Shown here one piece after another: positions 10,828 to 24,129 of a DNA stretch of 64,000 nt (position 1 is the stretch's first letter; each line of letters opens with the position of its first letter). The DNA is from Jacaranda mimosifolia. Its lineage: Eukaryota > Streptophyta > Magnoliopsida > Lamiales > Bignoniaceae. The stretch spans positions 28,314,501-28,378,500 of the forward strand of contig CM032117.1 in NCBI GenBank assembly GCA_018894105.1, given 5' to 3'. The translations under genes were made by a program, and so were the position numbers. The notes under the pieces were generated by a model. It was not told the DNA's origin. It searched no databases and was given only the letters and a program-made list of their open reading frames with translations.

Positions 10828-10836
10828 CTATAAAAG
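10828..10836 (+). promoter_or_regulatory. TATA-box candidate 2 for the glycosylase gene
   Basis: CTATAAAAG is a good TATA match, 557 bp before the start codon. Transcription would start near 10860-10870. An AG acceptor-like site at 11303 (TTTTGTCAG) suggests that the leader may contain an intron, but I cannot define a donor with confidence. Confidence 0.45.
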
Positions 10837-11088
10837 AAGCTGTATCAGCAAGTGATTGCATTTGCCCACATGAAAGAATCTTCACTCAAGATTTTGTGGG
10901 TTTATTCACCCTAATACATTTCAATCTCACTCATTTGAATTTGGAATTAAAATCATCCTATTCATTCTGATTCACCAATTTACAGTATTCGTTTTTCCTC
11001 TTTCCTTTCTTTTCTCTGGGGGATTTGGTTTCTCTGTTTCTCCATTCTCAATTTCTTGAGAATTTTACGCTAATCTTACCATTTGGAA

Positions 11089-11172
11089 ATGAATAAAGAT
11101 AGATGGCAGTTTTTCTGCGAGAGCTTGGGAAATGGCATGCATAGAGATGACAGTTACTGTATTTTTTATTAG
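11089..11172 (+). promoter_or_regulatory. Candidate upstream ORF, 27 codons
   Basis: ATG at 11089 opens 27 codons (starting MNKDRWQFFC) and ends at TAG 11170-11172, 220 bp before the main start. A second, 7-codon uORF begins at ATG 11209. They matter only if this part of the leader is exonic, which is unknown. Confidence 0.3.
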
Positions 11173-11392
11173 GTGGAATTAATTGCAAGGGATTTTAACC
11201 TGTGAAAAATGCAGGTTTATTTGTGTTTTTAACATGTGCATCTGATGAATTTATTTCGGGGAATTCTGTTTTAGTGATAAATTTAATTCGGAACTTTTGT
11301 CAGGGAAGTTTGAGACAGAAGAAACTCCCAACCCAAGACAAAAATACAGATAGAGGAATAATAGCACAAGAAACAATCTTGTTAGGAGGAGG

Positions 11393-14300
11393 ATGAACCA
11401 CCTGGGGAAGGAAAGAGAATTTTGTGTTCCCCAGGGGAAGGAGAAGGCAGTTGTCATACACAACGGAGATGTTTATATTCCTGGAACCCCAGAAAAGCCG
11501 GTTAACACCCAAACGGGAGCAGCAGAAAATTGGGAGGATTTGCTGGGAATCTATAGTGGAGTTTTACAGGCTGAGGTGACCACCAGTACCTCTGATGGGC
11601 TCCCCCTCAAATTCAACCTGAATGCTCATATAGGTCTGAATACCATTCAGGATGATGCTGCTGCCCCCGTTGAGACGTGCAATAGGCTGCCACAGACGGG
11701 CCTTTGGGGGCTGAATCACAGGGAGTATAGCACCAGAGTAGATATCAATCAGAATGCCACAGGTAATGTTGTTGTTCCTCCTCAGAAGGTTCATTCTTTA
11801 GCAGAACTGATGGGGATGAGGAATGCCCCTCAAACAAACAGACACACAAGTACTACTTGTGTCATGGACAAGCCCACCGATTCCCAAGTTGAAAGCAACT
11901 GCAAGACTTGCAAGCCAGACCCCCAATCAAATCACATATTGCATGCAAATCAACTTGCTGCTTACAACCTACAACGGATACCACATAGTAAGCACATTAC
12001 ATGATGGATGTATTGTTTTGAATTTTTTATTTTGCATTTAAATTCTTAGTATGCCATAACTTCTATCAATAAATTATGAAATAATAATAATTCAGATGAT
12101 GAAACAAATAAATAACTAATTCTGATACCAACTTACGATGACATCCATATTAGATGCTGAGACAGGCCAAATATTTCTAGCTCTATATGCAGATATCTGG
12201 AAGGAAAAAATAGATCCACTGTCAAATGCTAGATGACCTGGTAGCCCCTTTTACTGTCCCGAATGCTTGTGGCTTGTACATTCCTATTTGTTGATCCAAT
12301 GATGCAATCACTTATATCTTACCCATCTATCTCTTGATGTATTTGTTTCACATTATTAACTGCTTTATCATATATCTGCTATGACTTGATCTTGATGCAT
12401 GTCACTTTCCAGATATGATGAACAAAAGATACTAGTAAATAAGTGATATACCTTCACAGAGCCAGGTTGAGAGCAATGACTAAAATTAACTTCTCACATG
12501 TAATATTTTCTTGGTACTTTCTTCATAAATTGATTATAATGCCATGGTTTTGCAGGTAGACTTTCACTCCCTTACCAGCCCAGCTATAACCTAAACTTAC
12601 CACCAACATCAGAAGAAGCTGGGGAATCCTCAAGTGCAGCCAGGCCTTTCCAACTCGGGCCAGTGACACCAGAACAGCAAAAGCAGTTGAAGAATAACCA
12701 GATCACTCAGGTACCACTTGTGATGATAGACGAAATCTCAACTCAAGAATATGATAAGCAGGATAATGTTGTTTTGCCTCAACCACCTGGAATTGTCGAG
12801 AGAGAGCATAATGATATTTTGCATTGTACTCTGGGTACGTCATCGGCAACCATTTCAACAACACCAAAGGAAAAGCAAAAGTCTGATGGCAGAAATAATG
12901 AAGGAATTGATCTAAACAAGACTCCACCACAAAAAACACCCAAGAGAAGAAAACACCGGCCAAAGGTAGCAGTGGAAGGAAAACCCAAAAGGACTCCAAA
13001 GCCTGCAGCCAAAAAAAATCCCAATGGAGTAGTGGAAGAAAAACCCAAAAAGGCTCCAAAGACTGCAGCCACAAAAAATAACAGTCCAGATGGAAATCGT
13101 ACCACAAAAAGGAAGTACGTGCGCAAAAAGGACATAAAACCCTCAACAAATCAACCTGGTGATGCTGCAAATGCGGTTGAAGTATCCCATCTTGATTCTG
13201 AAGCAAAATCATGCAAAAGAGCATTAAACTTTGACTTGGAAAATGGAGTACAAAAGAAAGGCAAGGGCAAAGAATTTGACTACCGGACAACGAATAATGA
13301 AGGGAGCAAGGTTTCTTTTAACTTGAATTTGGAGTCCCATAATGCAGAATGGTTTACAGAATTAAACAGCCAACCGACACCTGCAATGAAGGAAGTGCAC
13401 GGAAATTTATATGGAAAAGAGAAACAAACAGAGAACTTACATAATTTTATTCACTCTGTCAATAAAATCCCACCTGAAGAGTCATTGTCTCTTGCAGCCA
13501 CTGTCCCACCAACTATATTGAAGGACCATACTCTGAATGTCCTAGCAAGGAATTTGAATGCACGAAATACTAATATAAACCAAAATGGTGACCCAAGTAA
13601 GCACATTCAGGTACATCACCGTATCAGCGGAAGCCTGGCCCAGCTTGTCATTCAAGCTAACAGTACCGAACAAAACCTGGCCAGGACCCACCTTCAGGAA
13701 GATTTGATAGATGTCAATGAGATACAAGGATCCAAGAGAAAGTATTCCAAGATCGAGCTGACACAGCCCCTGATGGTCTCTCAGATATGGTCTCGTGGAG
13801 TCTCCACGACAGGCCATTACAACAGAGAAACCAGCAAATTATGGCAAGATGATTCAGAAAGTAGTCAGACAAAGAAGGTTGAAAATAAAATTAATGGAAC
13901 CTCCTCAAACATGCCTTCTGGCAACAAAACTGTTGAAGGTTGTTCAGAACAAATTGAAAGCACAGGGTATAATCTTGCACAGAGCTACGGGTTGCACCTG
14001 AGTGGTGGATTACCATATTCTGGTAATGAAGGAAAGAGCACCTCCATAAACCCGAAGAGTGAAACTAACAAGGTTACTCAGTATTGGTACAAGAATTCAA
14101 ATTTGGGATACAAGTCTCAGGAGCAAGTGAATTTATATACAGAGCAAATGGCACAAACGGCATCTCATCACCTTGCTAAAGTGCAAACCACCAGCTCTCT
14201 TACTGTAGTTGCTAGTTGCCATCTGGTGTCTGCTTCCCAAAGAGACACTAAATTCACTCAGGGAAATGAAACTATAAATTCTCCTGCTTGTGTGTCAATA

Positions 14301-17300
14301 AAGAGGCAAACTGCCGGACAAAAATCATCCAACAAAATGTCCAGTATGGATAAAGTGCTTCAGCAAGAGACCAAGAATTTACAGGGTCACGGACAATACT
14401 CCAAGAAGGTCACAGGTACCCATGTTTTAGCAAGTCGCCCTGTCAATGAAAAGCTTAATCTGCTCAATCAAAAACTAAATTTATTTCTCTGTTTTCTCTG
14501 CAGGGATGCGAGTGGATAAGATACATCAATTTTCTGTTGATTATATCACAGACCGTATCAAAGATTTATGTATCGACAATAATGGCAAAAAAGATGTTGG
14601 GGAAGAGTGCAGTGCACTTGTTCCATATAGAGGAGATGGTGCAGTTGTTCCATATGAGGCATTTGATCCAATCAAAAAACACTGGACACGACCTAAAGTG
14701 GACCTTGATCCAGAGACTAATAGGCTGTCGAACCTACTAATGGGTAAGGAAGGAAGAGAAAGTGCAGAAACAACGGACAATGACAAACAAAAATGGTGGG
14801 AAGAAGAAAGAAAAGTCTTCCATGGTCGAGTGGACTCATTCATCACACGAATGCATCTTGTTCAAGGTATTTACTTCGAGAACACTGACACATTATAATT
14901 GCTGATACATATATAATAAATCAGCAAATGGTTATGAAGTTTTCCAGATTACTTTTGGTCTTCATGAATCCCTTGACTATTGCTAGAACCCTAGAATCAT
15001 GAATCCCTTGACTATTGCTAGAACCCTAGAAATACAACACAGAGAAGCCCAGCTTTTACTTCTTTTCCTAAAACTCTGCTAATTTAAAATTGGCAAGAAA
15101 TGACCAACAATGTCAATGTTTGTAAACTAATAAACTCATTGATCAGCCACAAGATCATGCCGTACTAGAGAGGATCAACAAACAAACCAAATATTTGGGG
15201 AGGGTGCTAGTGGGGAGGAGGGTGGAGGGTGAGTTCTGTGATTAATCACTTGTTTTTTTCCACAACTTCCGTGCGGCACTTAGCTTCTTGATTGCCCCTT
15301 GCGACACTTGCTAAGTCAGCCTTCTACCCTTTCGAAGTAAAGTGTGGTGGGTGCTCAAAGTGTTGGACAAAAGTTAAGAACAAGAAAAGTAAGAAAGCTT
15401 TGTTCAAGAGATTCAAGTAAGTAAGTTTACTAAAGTTTTCTTGTAACCTCTCTTCACTTACTTTCTGTGATTAATCCATATTCACTTACGATAACAATTA
15501 GAAGAAAGCAAGTACTTGTCGGAGATCAGAAATCAAAATGTATAGTACAATGGAGAAATGAGACCGCACGCAGATAAAATAATGTGGATGAAGTCACCAC
15601 TTTTAGTAATCCAGCTCAAAAACTTCTCAAAATCATCATTCTCAAGCTCATGAAAATCAACAAGCTCATAGTCCATCCTCATAGGGCCAAATCTAACATG
15701 AAATTTAGATACCAATATAAGTTCTTGGACTTGCCAAAATCAATTTTGGCTTTATTAGCATTCAAAATGAAAAGTTTTGAAATCATAGAGTGCTAGGATA
15801 TATAAGTCTCTATGATATATAAGCTTTGGGTAGCTTGTGTTGTTGATTCTTCAATTGCAATTTCCCATACTTAACCCCTAATTTTTGTTATATTGGAAAA
15901 AGAAATGTCTTTTTTACAAGCTCTGGCTCTGCTAATGAATTTTCACTCTATGTGGTTACGGCTGGAGATTGCTCAGCTTTTCTTCTGTTGCTTGTCACAT
16001 GTCAACTGTTTTGGGCTTGACCATTTTCTGAAGTAAAAATTATTATAGTCTACCTAGTTTTATGAATATTGTAAATTATAAATCACATAAAAAATTTCTA
16101 CTATTGTTCCCCAAAACTAAGTGAAATATTTGGCAAAAATAGTCCCAGAAAAATCAAACCTGCAACAAACAACAGAAAACATTATCTTGTTGGATTTACC
16201 TCCTCAAATCCTTGAACTCGTGTTTGTAGAACCTCAAATGAAATTGTGCCTTTGCAGGAGACAGACGATTCTCTAAATGGAAAGGATCAGTTGTTGATTC
16301 AGTGATAGGAGTGTTTCTCACGCAAAATGTTTCAGATCATCTTTCGAGGTAAGTCAATTTCTAAGGCAGAAACTTAAGAGCATACCAGGTGAAGAAGGCA
16401 ATCACATTTGTATAAGTTCTCCCTCTTGCTTGCAGCTCTGCTTTTATGTCTCTTGCAGCTAAATTCCCCATGAAATCAACCACCATCATGGAAACTTACT
16501 GCAAAACCAGAGGGAATCCATCAACCGAACATGAGGTTCTCGCAACACATCCAGATGAGCCAACATATGATCATAGAATGATAAAAGAACCAGCATATGA
16601 CAACACCTCTATTACATCCAGTGAATTGTCTGAACATGGGACGGAAAATGTCATTTCAGGAAGAGCCTTTCCAATAAACAACCACACCAGAAGAACAGGG
16701 GCAAGAATGATTTCACCACAAAGTTCTTCAAAGTCTATAATTTTTCAAGCTTCTGAGGATATCAGATCCAGCTCAGGATCAAATTCAGAAGCTGAAGATC
16801 AAATAACTGGGAGCGAATTCAGAAAAAATGGTGGTCCTATAAACCTCTTCGAACAAGCTAAAAGAATTTCTGTGTTCCAACAATATCTGTTTCCAGAAAT
16901 GGGAAGTTCGATACCAGGCAAGAGACCGAAATCTGAAAACTTGGCTTACAGGCAAATTCCAGGATTTTACAGCACCAGTTCTTTCCCATTCACTACCAAT
17001 ATGCTGCATTATAAGAGTCCTGTTCCCCCATCCACTAGTTCTTTGCAGAGAATGCCCATGGGCCTGGAAAAATGGGAAGCAGATGTTCTGGCATTTTTAG
17101 GAAAAGAAAGAACATCTTCCTTGGTGTCAACAGATTTAGGGATCACCAATGGAACAGATACAGAACATGCACATGATAATGCAGGAGAGTGTGCAGAAAG
17201 TAGTTTTACAGCCAAAAAGACTGGAAGATCCAAACAAACTGATTTACCAGCTGGATGGCAGAGCATAAATGGCCAAAATTTCATTAATTATAGGCAAGGA

Positions 17301-20300
17301 GGAATGCGGGAGACCTTTCAGCAAGAAAGCACTTCTCTGACGGACCCCAGAAGTTCTGCTGAAGCATTCAGCAAACAGCCAAGTGGTAATTTCAGAAATA
17401 CCATTATGACACTGCAATTTAAAAGGATATATTGAATTTTGGTGAATGTTATTACAGATAATCGGAACCAGTCTGAAAATATAACACATGAATCACCTGA
17501 GATGAAGAAAGTACATTCTTCCAGCATACCATTTAGAAAGACCAACACACCTTTGAATGCAAGAAAGAGGAAGGCCGAGAAGGAAAAGGCAGGACCGTGT
17601 GATTGGGATACATTGAGAAAGCAGGTGCAATCAGAGGCTGGAACAAGAGGAAGAAGCAGGGACAAAATGGACTCTCTAGACTATGAAGCATTACGAAATG
17701 CTGATGTTCGTGAGATTTCTGAAACAATCAAGGAAAGGGGTATGAACAACATGCTAGCGGAGCGAATTAAGGTATTAGAATGACTATAATACATGATAGA
17801 AAATAGTAGCCAATGCTTCAGAGGAGCCTAAATGAAGGAATGCTGTTTGGATATTTTGCAGGATTTTCTCAATCGATTGGTTAGGGATCATGGAGGAATT
17901 GACCTGGAATGGTTGAGAGATGTTCAACCAGACAAAGCCAAGTAAGTTTTTGCAAAAAAGTGAATTCATTCGCCCATATTGATAGTGTATAGCATATACT
18001 TCAGTATCTCTGGCACATTTGCATATATATATATATATATATATATATCTATTTAATCTTATACTATTCACCTTTGATAACAAAATTTCTTGCAGGGATT
18101 ATTTGATAAGCATACGCGGACTGGGGCTAAAAAGTGTGGAGTGTGTACGCCTTTTGACACTTCATCATCTTGCTTTTCCGGTAAGGGCATTTACCTGCAA
18201 GAATCAAGTAATAATTGATAAGAGGATAGAGACGTTTCACAGACTATTCCTCTGGTTAGGTTGATACAAACGTTGGACGCATTGCTGTGCGGCTTGGTTG
18301 GGTTCCTCTTCAACCCCTCCCTGAGTCACTCCAATTGCATCTCCTTGAACTGTAAGTATACATCAACCAACAAACAAAAAAGCTTGTAAGATGTTGCAGA
18401 TGTTAATTTTGCTTCCATGAAGGTATCCGGTGCTGGAGACAATCCAGAAATACCTTTGGCCCAGACTCTGCATGCTGGATCAGGAGACCTTGTAATTTTT
18501 CTTAACAAGAATTACCCATCATATATAATCACTATACACCTTTGGCACAGCCCAAGGTGTTCCACTGACTATTGTGATATGAAAATGCAGGTATGAGCTA
18601 CACTACCAAATGATAACATTTGGAAAGGTAGGCCCTTCTCTGTCATGGCTCATTGACATCATCTATAACCACTTTGTAGAATAACCACATGAAAGGTTTC
18701 TTCATCAACTAGTTACCACATATCTTATACAGGTTTTCTGCACAAAGAGAGACCCAAACTGTAATGCATGTCCAATGAGAGCAGAATGCCGACACTTTGC
18801 AAGTGCTTTTGCAAGGTTAGAGGACAAGACAGATTGCCAGTAGTAGACTTCAAATTCTTATAGTTATAGATACATAACAATGATCAGATGTGCATTTGGT
18901 GCAGTGCAAGACTTGCTCTTCCAGGGCCAGAGGAGAGGCATATGGTCAGCTCAGCTGCTTCAGAGAATTCCAGCAGAACATCTGGCATAATTATAAAGCC
19001 TATGCCACTACCTCCAGCAGAAGATGACTTAGGGAGAGGAATTGGGTCCATAAGAAATTGTGAACCGATTATTGAGGAACCCACTACCCCAAACTCACCT
19101 GCAGAAGTCTCAGAGAGGGATATTGAGGATGCATTTTACGAGGATCCCGATGAAATCCCTGTCATAAACATCAACATTCAGGAGTTCACCACAATTTTGC
19201 AGAGTATCATGCAAGAGAAAATGGAAATGCAAGGTGGTGATATATCCAAAGCCCTAGTTGCTTTGAGTCCTGAAGTTGCTTCTATTCCAGTGCCCAAACT
19301 GAAGCACGTCAGTCGACTGCGGACAGAACACCAAGTGTAAGTTTAATACTTATAACTGAACTAAAAGGGGATGAAATTCTACTAGGAATACAGTATTTAG
19401 TAAGTTAGTCTGACATGATATTGACTAGAATAAAAGGTTTACAAGCCACATGCAATGAAGTTGGATAGTTGATAGTCCACAGACCAGCTAGCAGACTCTG
19501 TAAAGCTAAGAAGTACTTAATAATTATTTCAGAAGCTTATTTTCCTTGGATATTTGGTGAGAGTAGACAGATTACTGGGTATATCCTTCAATTCTTGGTC
19601 GATGAATTTTGAAAATAGCAGGCACATGACAGCTTTAAGCATCTCAAACCCTATCAAGTATGAATTTCCTCATTGATGGCTAAATAAACATTACATGCTG
19701 CTACCTGATCAAATATTTAACCGAAATCCTATAGAACTTGAGAAGAATAATTTTTCAGTGACTGATGATTCATATTACTGCAGCTATGAACTTCCGGATT
19801 CACACCCGCTACTGAAAGGGGTTAGTTATTTGTCATCTCTGTTTTAATTGTTATGATCTTTCTTACATGCAACTTTATTCCCACTGACATGAAAGTAAAA
19901 TGTTTAGCTTGACAGACAAGAACCAGATGATCCAAGTCCATACCTTCTGGCTATATGGACACCTGGTAAGTAATATATCTAAAATTGCTTTAAACCAAAA
20001 ATACCCCTATGACAAAACACATTCCTCAATACAATGGAGGAGACCAAAGATATTTACAAGTACAGTTCTCGCAGAAGAAACCTACTGTCAACTTGCTTCC
20101 TCCTCCCCTCCACCCTGTCTCACCAACACACTTACTCAACAAAGACTAATAAAAACTGAAGAAAACTAGAGCATAAGCCAGACCAAAGAGGCAGACCAAA
20201 TTATAAGCCGTTTGTCTTGTTCAAATTCATATTCTTAATGAGTCTGCTGACCATACTCACAGGCGAGAAAGCAGATTCAGTTCAACCTCCAGAAAGTCAA

Positions 20301-21241
20301 TGTAGCTCTCTTGAAGGTGGCCTGTGCAACAAGAAAACATGCTTTTCATGCAACAGCACAAGAGAAGCAGAGGCACAAACAGTCAGAGGGACAATTCTGG
20401 TGAGTGGTAAATATGGTAATCAGAATTAGAAGGAAAATTATGGGCAATTAGGTACCCTTCCTTCCATTTTTTCTCTTCCTTGTTTTGTTCTGCTCAAAAC
20501 ACCTATCTCCTTGTAGATACCTTGCAGAACAGCAATGAGAGGAAGTTTCCCACTTAATGGCACATATTTCCAGGTCAATGAGGTAATAAGATGCTTATTA
20601 TTTAGCTTGGGATATAAAACATTGCCACGTGGAACTTTCTACACTGCCAGATGGTATTAACGAAAAAAAAAAAAAAAAAAAAACTTTTGCAAAATGCATA
20701 AGTAGGATTTATACCAACATCATGGATAGAAAATGCTACAATCTAGGAAACAGGGTTATAACGCGTTAGCCCTTCCAGGTTTTCGCGGATCATGAAACTA
20801 GTACGAGTCCCATCAATGTGCCAAGAAGTTTGATATGGAACTTGCCGAGACGGACAGTATTCTTTGGGACCTCCGTCTCAACTATTTTCAAAGGTAAATG
20901 AAATTTCATTAGCTTAAAGCTGAAGTATACAAGAGAAGTGGCTTACAGAAATGTTATCGGTGCTTGCTAGGTCTGTCGACTGAAGATATCCAGTACTGCT
21001 TCTGGAAAGGTATGTACTGTCTACAGTGCTTTAATTGGCTTCAAAAGTGATGCCACCAGGCCCCTTCTACATTTCTATATTATAGAGATAAAACCCAGAC
21101 TTTATTTCACGCTTGTGCAATTCAAAATGCATTGCAGGATTTGTATGTGTTAGAGGATTTGACCAGAAAACTCGAGCACCCCGGCCTCTAATGGCCAGGT
21201 TGCATCTCCCTGCAAGTAAAATAGTGAAGAAAAATGAGTAA
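11393..21241 (+). CDS. DEMETER/ROS1-like 5-methylcytosine DNA glycosylase
   Basis: A bifunctional nuclear DNA glycosylase/lyase that excises 5-methylcytosine and nicks the strand, starting base-excision-based active demethylation. The joined exons give 1868 codons, usual for this family, with no internal stop. In order: N-terminal IPGTPEKP motif; Lys-rich DNA-binding region (about residues 325-390, with TPKRRKHRPK and KRKYVRKK); CKRALNFDLE (about 418); conserved domain A (about 820-939); first half of the HhH-GPD glycosylase fold (940-985); a poorly conserved insert (about 990-1340); second half with GLGLKS (catalytic Lys1430) and PVDTNVGR (catalytic Asp1448, spaced by 18 as in Arabidopsis DME); a 4Fe-4S site at Cys1515, 1522, 1525 and 1531 (C-x6-C-x2-C-x5-C); a permuted CXXC region (Cys1737, 1742, 1745); and the C-terminal RRM-like DME domain. 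I did not assign it to the DME, ROS1 or DML subclade. The start is the first in-frame ATG, after GGAGG. Confidence 0.93.
14867..16257 (+). other. Large intron 3 with a 35-bp tandem duplication
   Basis: This 1391-bp intron separates domain A from the glycosylase fold. At 14964-15031 a 35-bp unit beginning ATGAATCCCTTGACTATTGC is present twice, nearly identical. I see no coding segment that fits the protein, nor a clear transposon. Open frames at 15533-15715 (-) and 15584-15796 (+) have no known domain. Confidence 0.7.
18023..18048. repeat. (AT)n microsatellite in intron 7
   Basis: About 13 AT dinucleotides lie upstream of the acceptor at 18095. Likely length-variable. Confidence 0.95.
20663..20683 (+). 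repeat. Poly-A tract in intron 17
   Basis: A run of 21 A lies within the intron between exons 17 and 18. No retroposed sequence is recognisable beside it. Confidence 0.9.
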
Positions 21242-21334
21242 AGACAAAGTAATGGCACAAGTCAAATTGCAAATTCAAGTTAGAAACCAGTTTCTCCTCC
21301 CTGAGAAGACAACAAAATGCTGAAGCAGGATAGC

Positions 21335-21340
21335 AATAAA
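21335..21340 (+). terminator. Candidate polyadenylation signal, glycosylase gene
   Basis: AATAAA lies 94 bp after the stop codon, followed by T-rich sequence near 21350-21380. Plant polyadenylation signals are loose, so this is only a plausible site. Confidence 0.4.
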
Positions 21341-22773
21341 CAGCTAACATATGTTTTTACACTCATTTGTTGTTCCTCATGAGTTTCAGTTAACCAGTAC
21401 ATGAGCAGCAGAGAAACTTATAGGATAGAAAAGATGATTATTCTAATCACATAAAGAGGTTGATTGTACATCATAGACAGTTCCAAATTCTTCTTAGGTC
21501 CAATTTATTTCTATTTTATGCTCACAAAGTGAGCCATTTTTTAAGAATACAAGCATTAACATGGAAGCTAGAAATAAGCAGATGTTCTTGGATGTATTTT
21601 ACAGTTGTATTCATTTATATATTTATCACAGAGTTCTCTGGAGGCAAAGAAACCATCAATTCCTTCTTAGACATAATTTTAAATGAAAATATCGATTTTC
21701 AGAGCCTGTTATGCAGACACTGTCAACCAAATTGTGAACCAGACCATGCTTTGACCAGCTGCATTATAAACAGCAAATAGCAAGCACGAAAACTTCTATC
21801 AACCTCGCTGATCTTATAACCATACCATCTTCATATCATTAGAGAACAAGCCATCTCTACAATCATGCTTTTGAAATGATAAAGAATTCATTAGAGAAAT
21901 AACAAGCAAGGACTTCAAATATTTAGCAAAACCATTTCAATTTCCAGATAAAGTATTCAAAACTAACAGATCTAAATTTGAGGACTCAAATGGATTTTAA
22001 GTCATAACACATTTATATCCTTCCTGAAATCCAATTCCTACATTCCAATTGCAAAAATGATAACTTTTAAATGGATCAAAAGACCTATCTTATGAAACTG
22101 CATAAATCACCATCATTTATATCATTTTCAAACTTTGTCTCAATCTTTAACTATAACATATTTTTCAAGTTGAACATAATCTTGCCTCACTAATCAGCAT
22201 TTAAACTATGAAATATAGCTATAGATCCCCCAACAGCAAATGCATTCGTATAAAAGTTATTTGCTCAGTTAGAATATGACAACATCTAGATCCTCCTGTA
22301 ATTTTGTGACTTTAGGAAAAAGAAAAAAATTCTTAAACCTACATAACACATTTCAGACATGGATGTCCTACGCATACGTAATGTATTCATATATACATAC
22401 ATATGTATGTAACTGATAATGCATTTATAGAGATGTCGATGCAAGTATAAAGATAAAAACATTCATTCAGGTAATGGTCTAGGATTTTTACTAGTATAAC
22501 TTGTTGACTATATTTCTGTACAAAAAGAAGTTTATTCCAATAAACATAAAGAAAAAGATGAATTTAGTTGAGATATCACAAATTTTAAATTAGTTTTTGG
22601 AATTTTTCATTTTTTGTTAATTCTTAATAACTTCTAAACTAATAAAATATATTATGAAAAAAATAACATTGTCCAAAACGTTTCGGTCATTTCGGCAGAG
22701 TATCAATGTCCTAAAGGAATTTTCTTCTTTTGCTTAACCTTTGAACATGCCAACCACAATGTTTAAAACAACA

Positions 22774-22822
22774 CAATGTTCAATGCATGTTGAACATTGC
22801 ACAAAGCGATTTTTCTGTAGTG
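22774..22822 (-). mobile_element. Possible CACTA-type terminus with subterminal palindrome
   Basis: Read on the minus strand from 22822, the sequence begins CACTACAGAAAAATCG, the pattern of plant CACTA (En/Spm) ends. Just inside lies a perfect inverted repeat, CAATGTTCAA (22774-22783) and TTGAACATTG (22790-22799), as expected for subterminal motifs. No matching second end or transposase was found, so this may be chance. Confidence 0.3.
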
Positions 22823-23087
22823 TGTAAATATAGAAGAAACCTAACTACTACTATATGTGGAATAAAGGAAAATCTGATTATTCTAGTTAGCAATAACGGA
22901 AAATCTTATCACATCTTACAGGTAATATCAGTAAATCTCTCTCAGTTTAACTTTTGCCATACTTGACAGGTAATCTTCATTTTTCATTATCTGTTATGTA
23001 TATCTTCTTTCATATCTCCTCCAATTGGCACAGAAAAGAAAACTAGAGGAATTTTTTTTTCCAGGGGGATAGTCCCATAATCCTAAA

Positions 23088-23103
23088 CCCCCCCCCCCCC
23101 CCC
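23088..23103. repeat. Poly-C tract, 16 bases
   Basis: An uninterrupted run of 16 C, unusual in this AT-rich region. It is probably replication slippage; a sequencing or assembly length error is also possible. Confidence 0.9.
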
Positions 23104-24129
23104 AACCCTGTCTTCAGAGGAAAAGTGAGGAAAGAATGCTAAAACCATTTAAGAAGCTCAAGTTTTTTTCAAAGGACCTGATGGTATCGTGTTTAAATAC
23201 TTGAAGCTGAATCCTTGGAATTAAACTTGATGAAATTTCTATTTAAATAATGGAAGGAAGAATTTCCAGTTCCAACTCCAAAGATTCTATTTCTTGGTAT
23301 CAAAACTCATATTACATAAAAGAATTTTAAGTAAACCATTTGATAGTTTTGCCCTAGTAGATATAACAGGCTTAGCTGTGGTCTCTATTTTTCTTTTCCT
23401 AATTGACATGGTAAATAATCCAAAACCCATAAAAGGTCTACTTTGCACTACAAACATCACCACCAATCTCTACACCACGTAAGGAGGTTAGAAGGCAATA
23501 TTCTTATCTTAAAAAATATATTGTGCCAAAAAAGCCTTTTGATTAGTTGCAGACAACGAAGATTCAACCATTGTTAAACCCAAAGCATATCCTGCAACGT
23601 GAAATATGTTTTGAAAATTAAATGTGAAAACATCATCTTTAATTTCAGGATGATATCTGAAATGAAAACTATTCATTCTTCTAGAATCATATTGGACTCA
23701 GTACTAGAGACTAACAAGATAAGACAAGCAGCACATGAATGCTAACATAGGACGTGTCATTTTATATTGAAATTATGCTAGACTGCTAGAGAACATTTTC
23801 TCAAATATCTATACGATTTCTTATAGCATACGGATCAAAGAATATCCAAAAGTCTATGGTACACAAATTATTGGCGAACAACAGTAACTCTATATGCCAA
23901 TAGAAACAGAAGTCACTAGAAACAAAGAGATGTGATTAAGCCTAATAGGTGACTGTCATTATTCTGAATAAAAAGTTGAAGACACCTACCAAAAGATAAA
24001 AAAACTAACAATGAAGAATTGTTACTCCATCAATACTCCCTAGAATAGATAAGCTTTGAACTCTGAAGTATAATTTGAAAATGTAATATTCCTTATCAAA
24101 AACAAAAAGAAATATTCTATCCCAATAAA

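Larger units (their letters stand above)
11393..21241 (+). other. Exon map of the DNA glycosylase gene
   Basis: Coding exons: 11393-11987, 12556-14415, 14504-14866, 16258-16348, 16436-17385, 17458-17771, 17862-17941, 18096-18180, 18260-18351, 18423-18491, 18591-18627, 18733-18815, 18905-19336, 19784-19820, 19908-19965, 20263-20399, 20517-20582, 20779-20893, 20971-21009, 21138-21241 (stop TAA 21239-21241). Every intron is GT-AG and the phases join in frame; the total is 5607 nt. Exons 3-4 and 7-12, which encode the conserved domain A and most of the glycosylase fold, are the most certain. The exon 5 donor at 17386 (AAGTG/GTAAT) lies in poorly conserved sequence and could shift. Introns are mostly 70-200 bp; the exceptions are introns 1 (568 bp), 3 (1391 bp), 13 (447 bp) and 15 (297 bp). 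Confidence 0.85.

Noticed and set aside
11202..11396. A 64-codon frame ending TGA exactly over the glycosylase start (ATGA), as if a coupled upstream ORF
   Set aside because: The frame opens with GTG at 11202 and contains no ATG, so there is no normal start codon. The overlap is coincidental.
12703..13290. 195-codon minus-strand frame opposite exon 2 of the glycosylase
   Set aside because: A shadow frame produced by the Lys/Pro/Thr-rich codons of exon 2; no domain and no start context.
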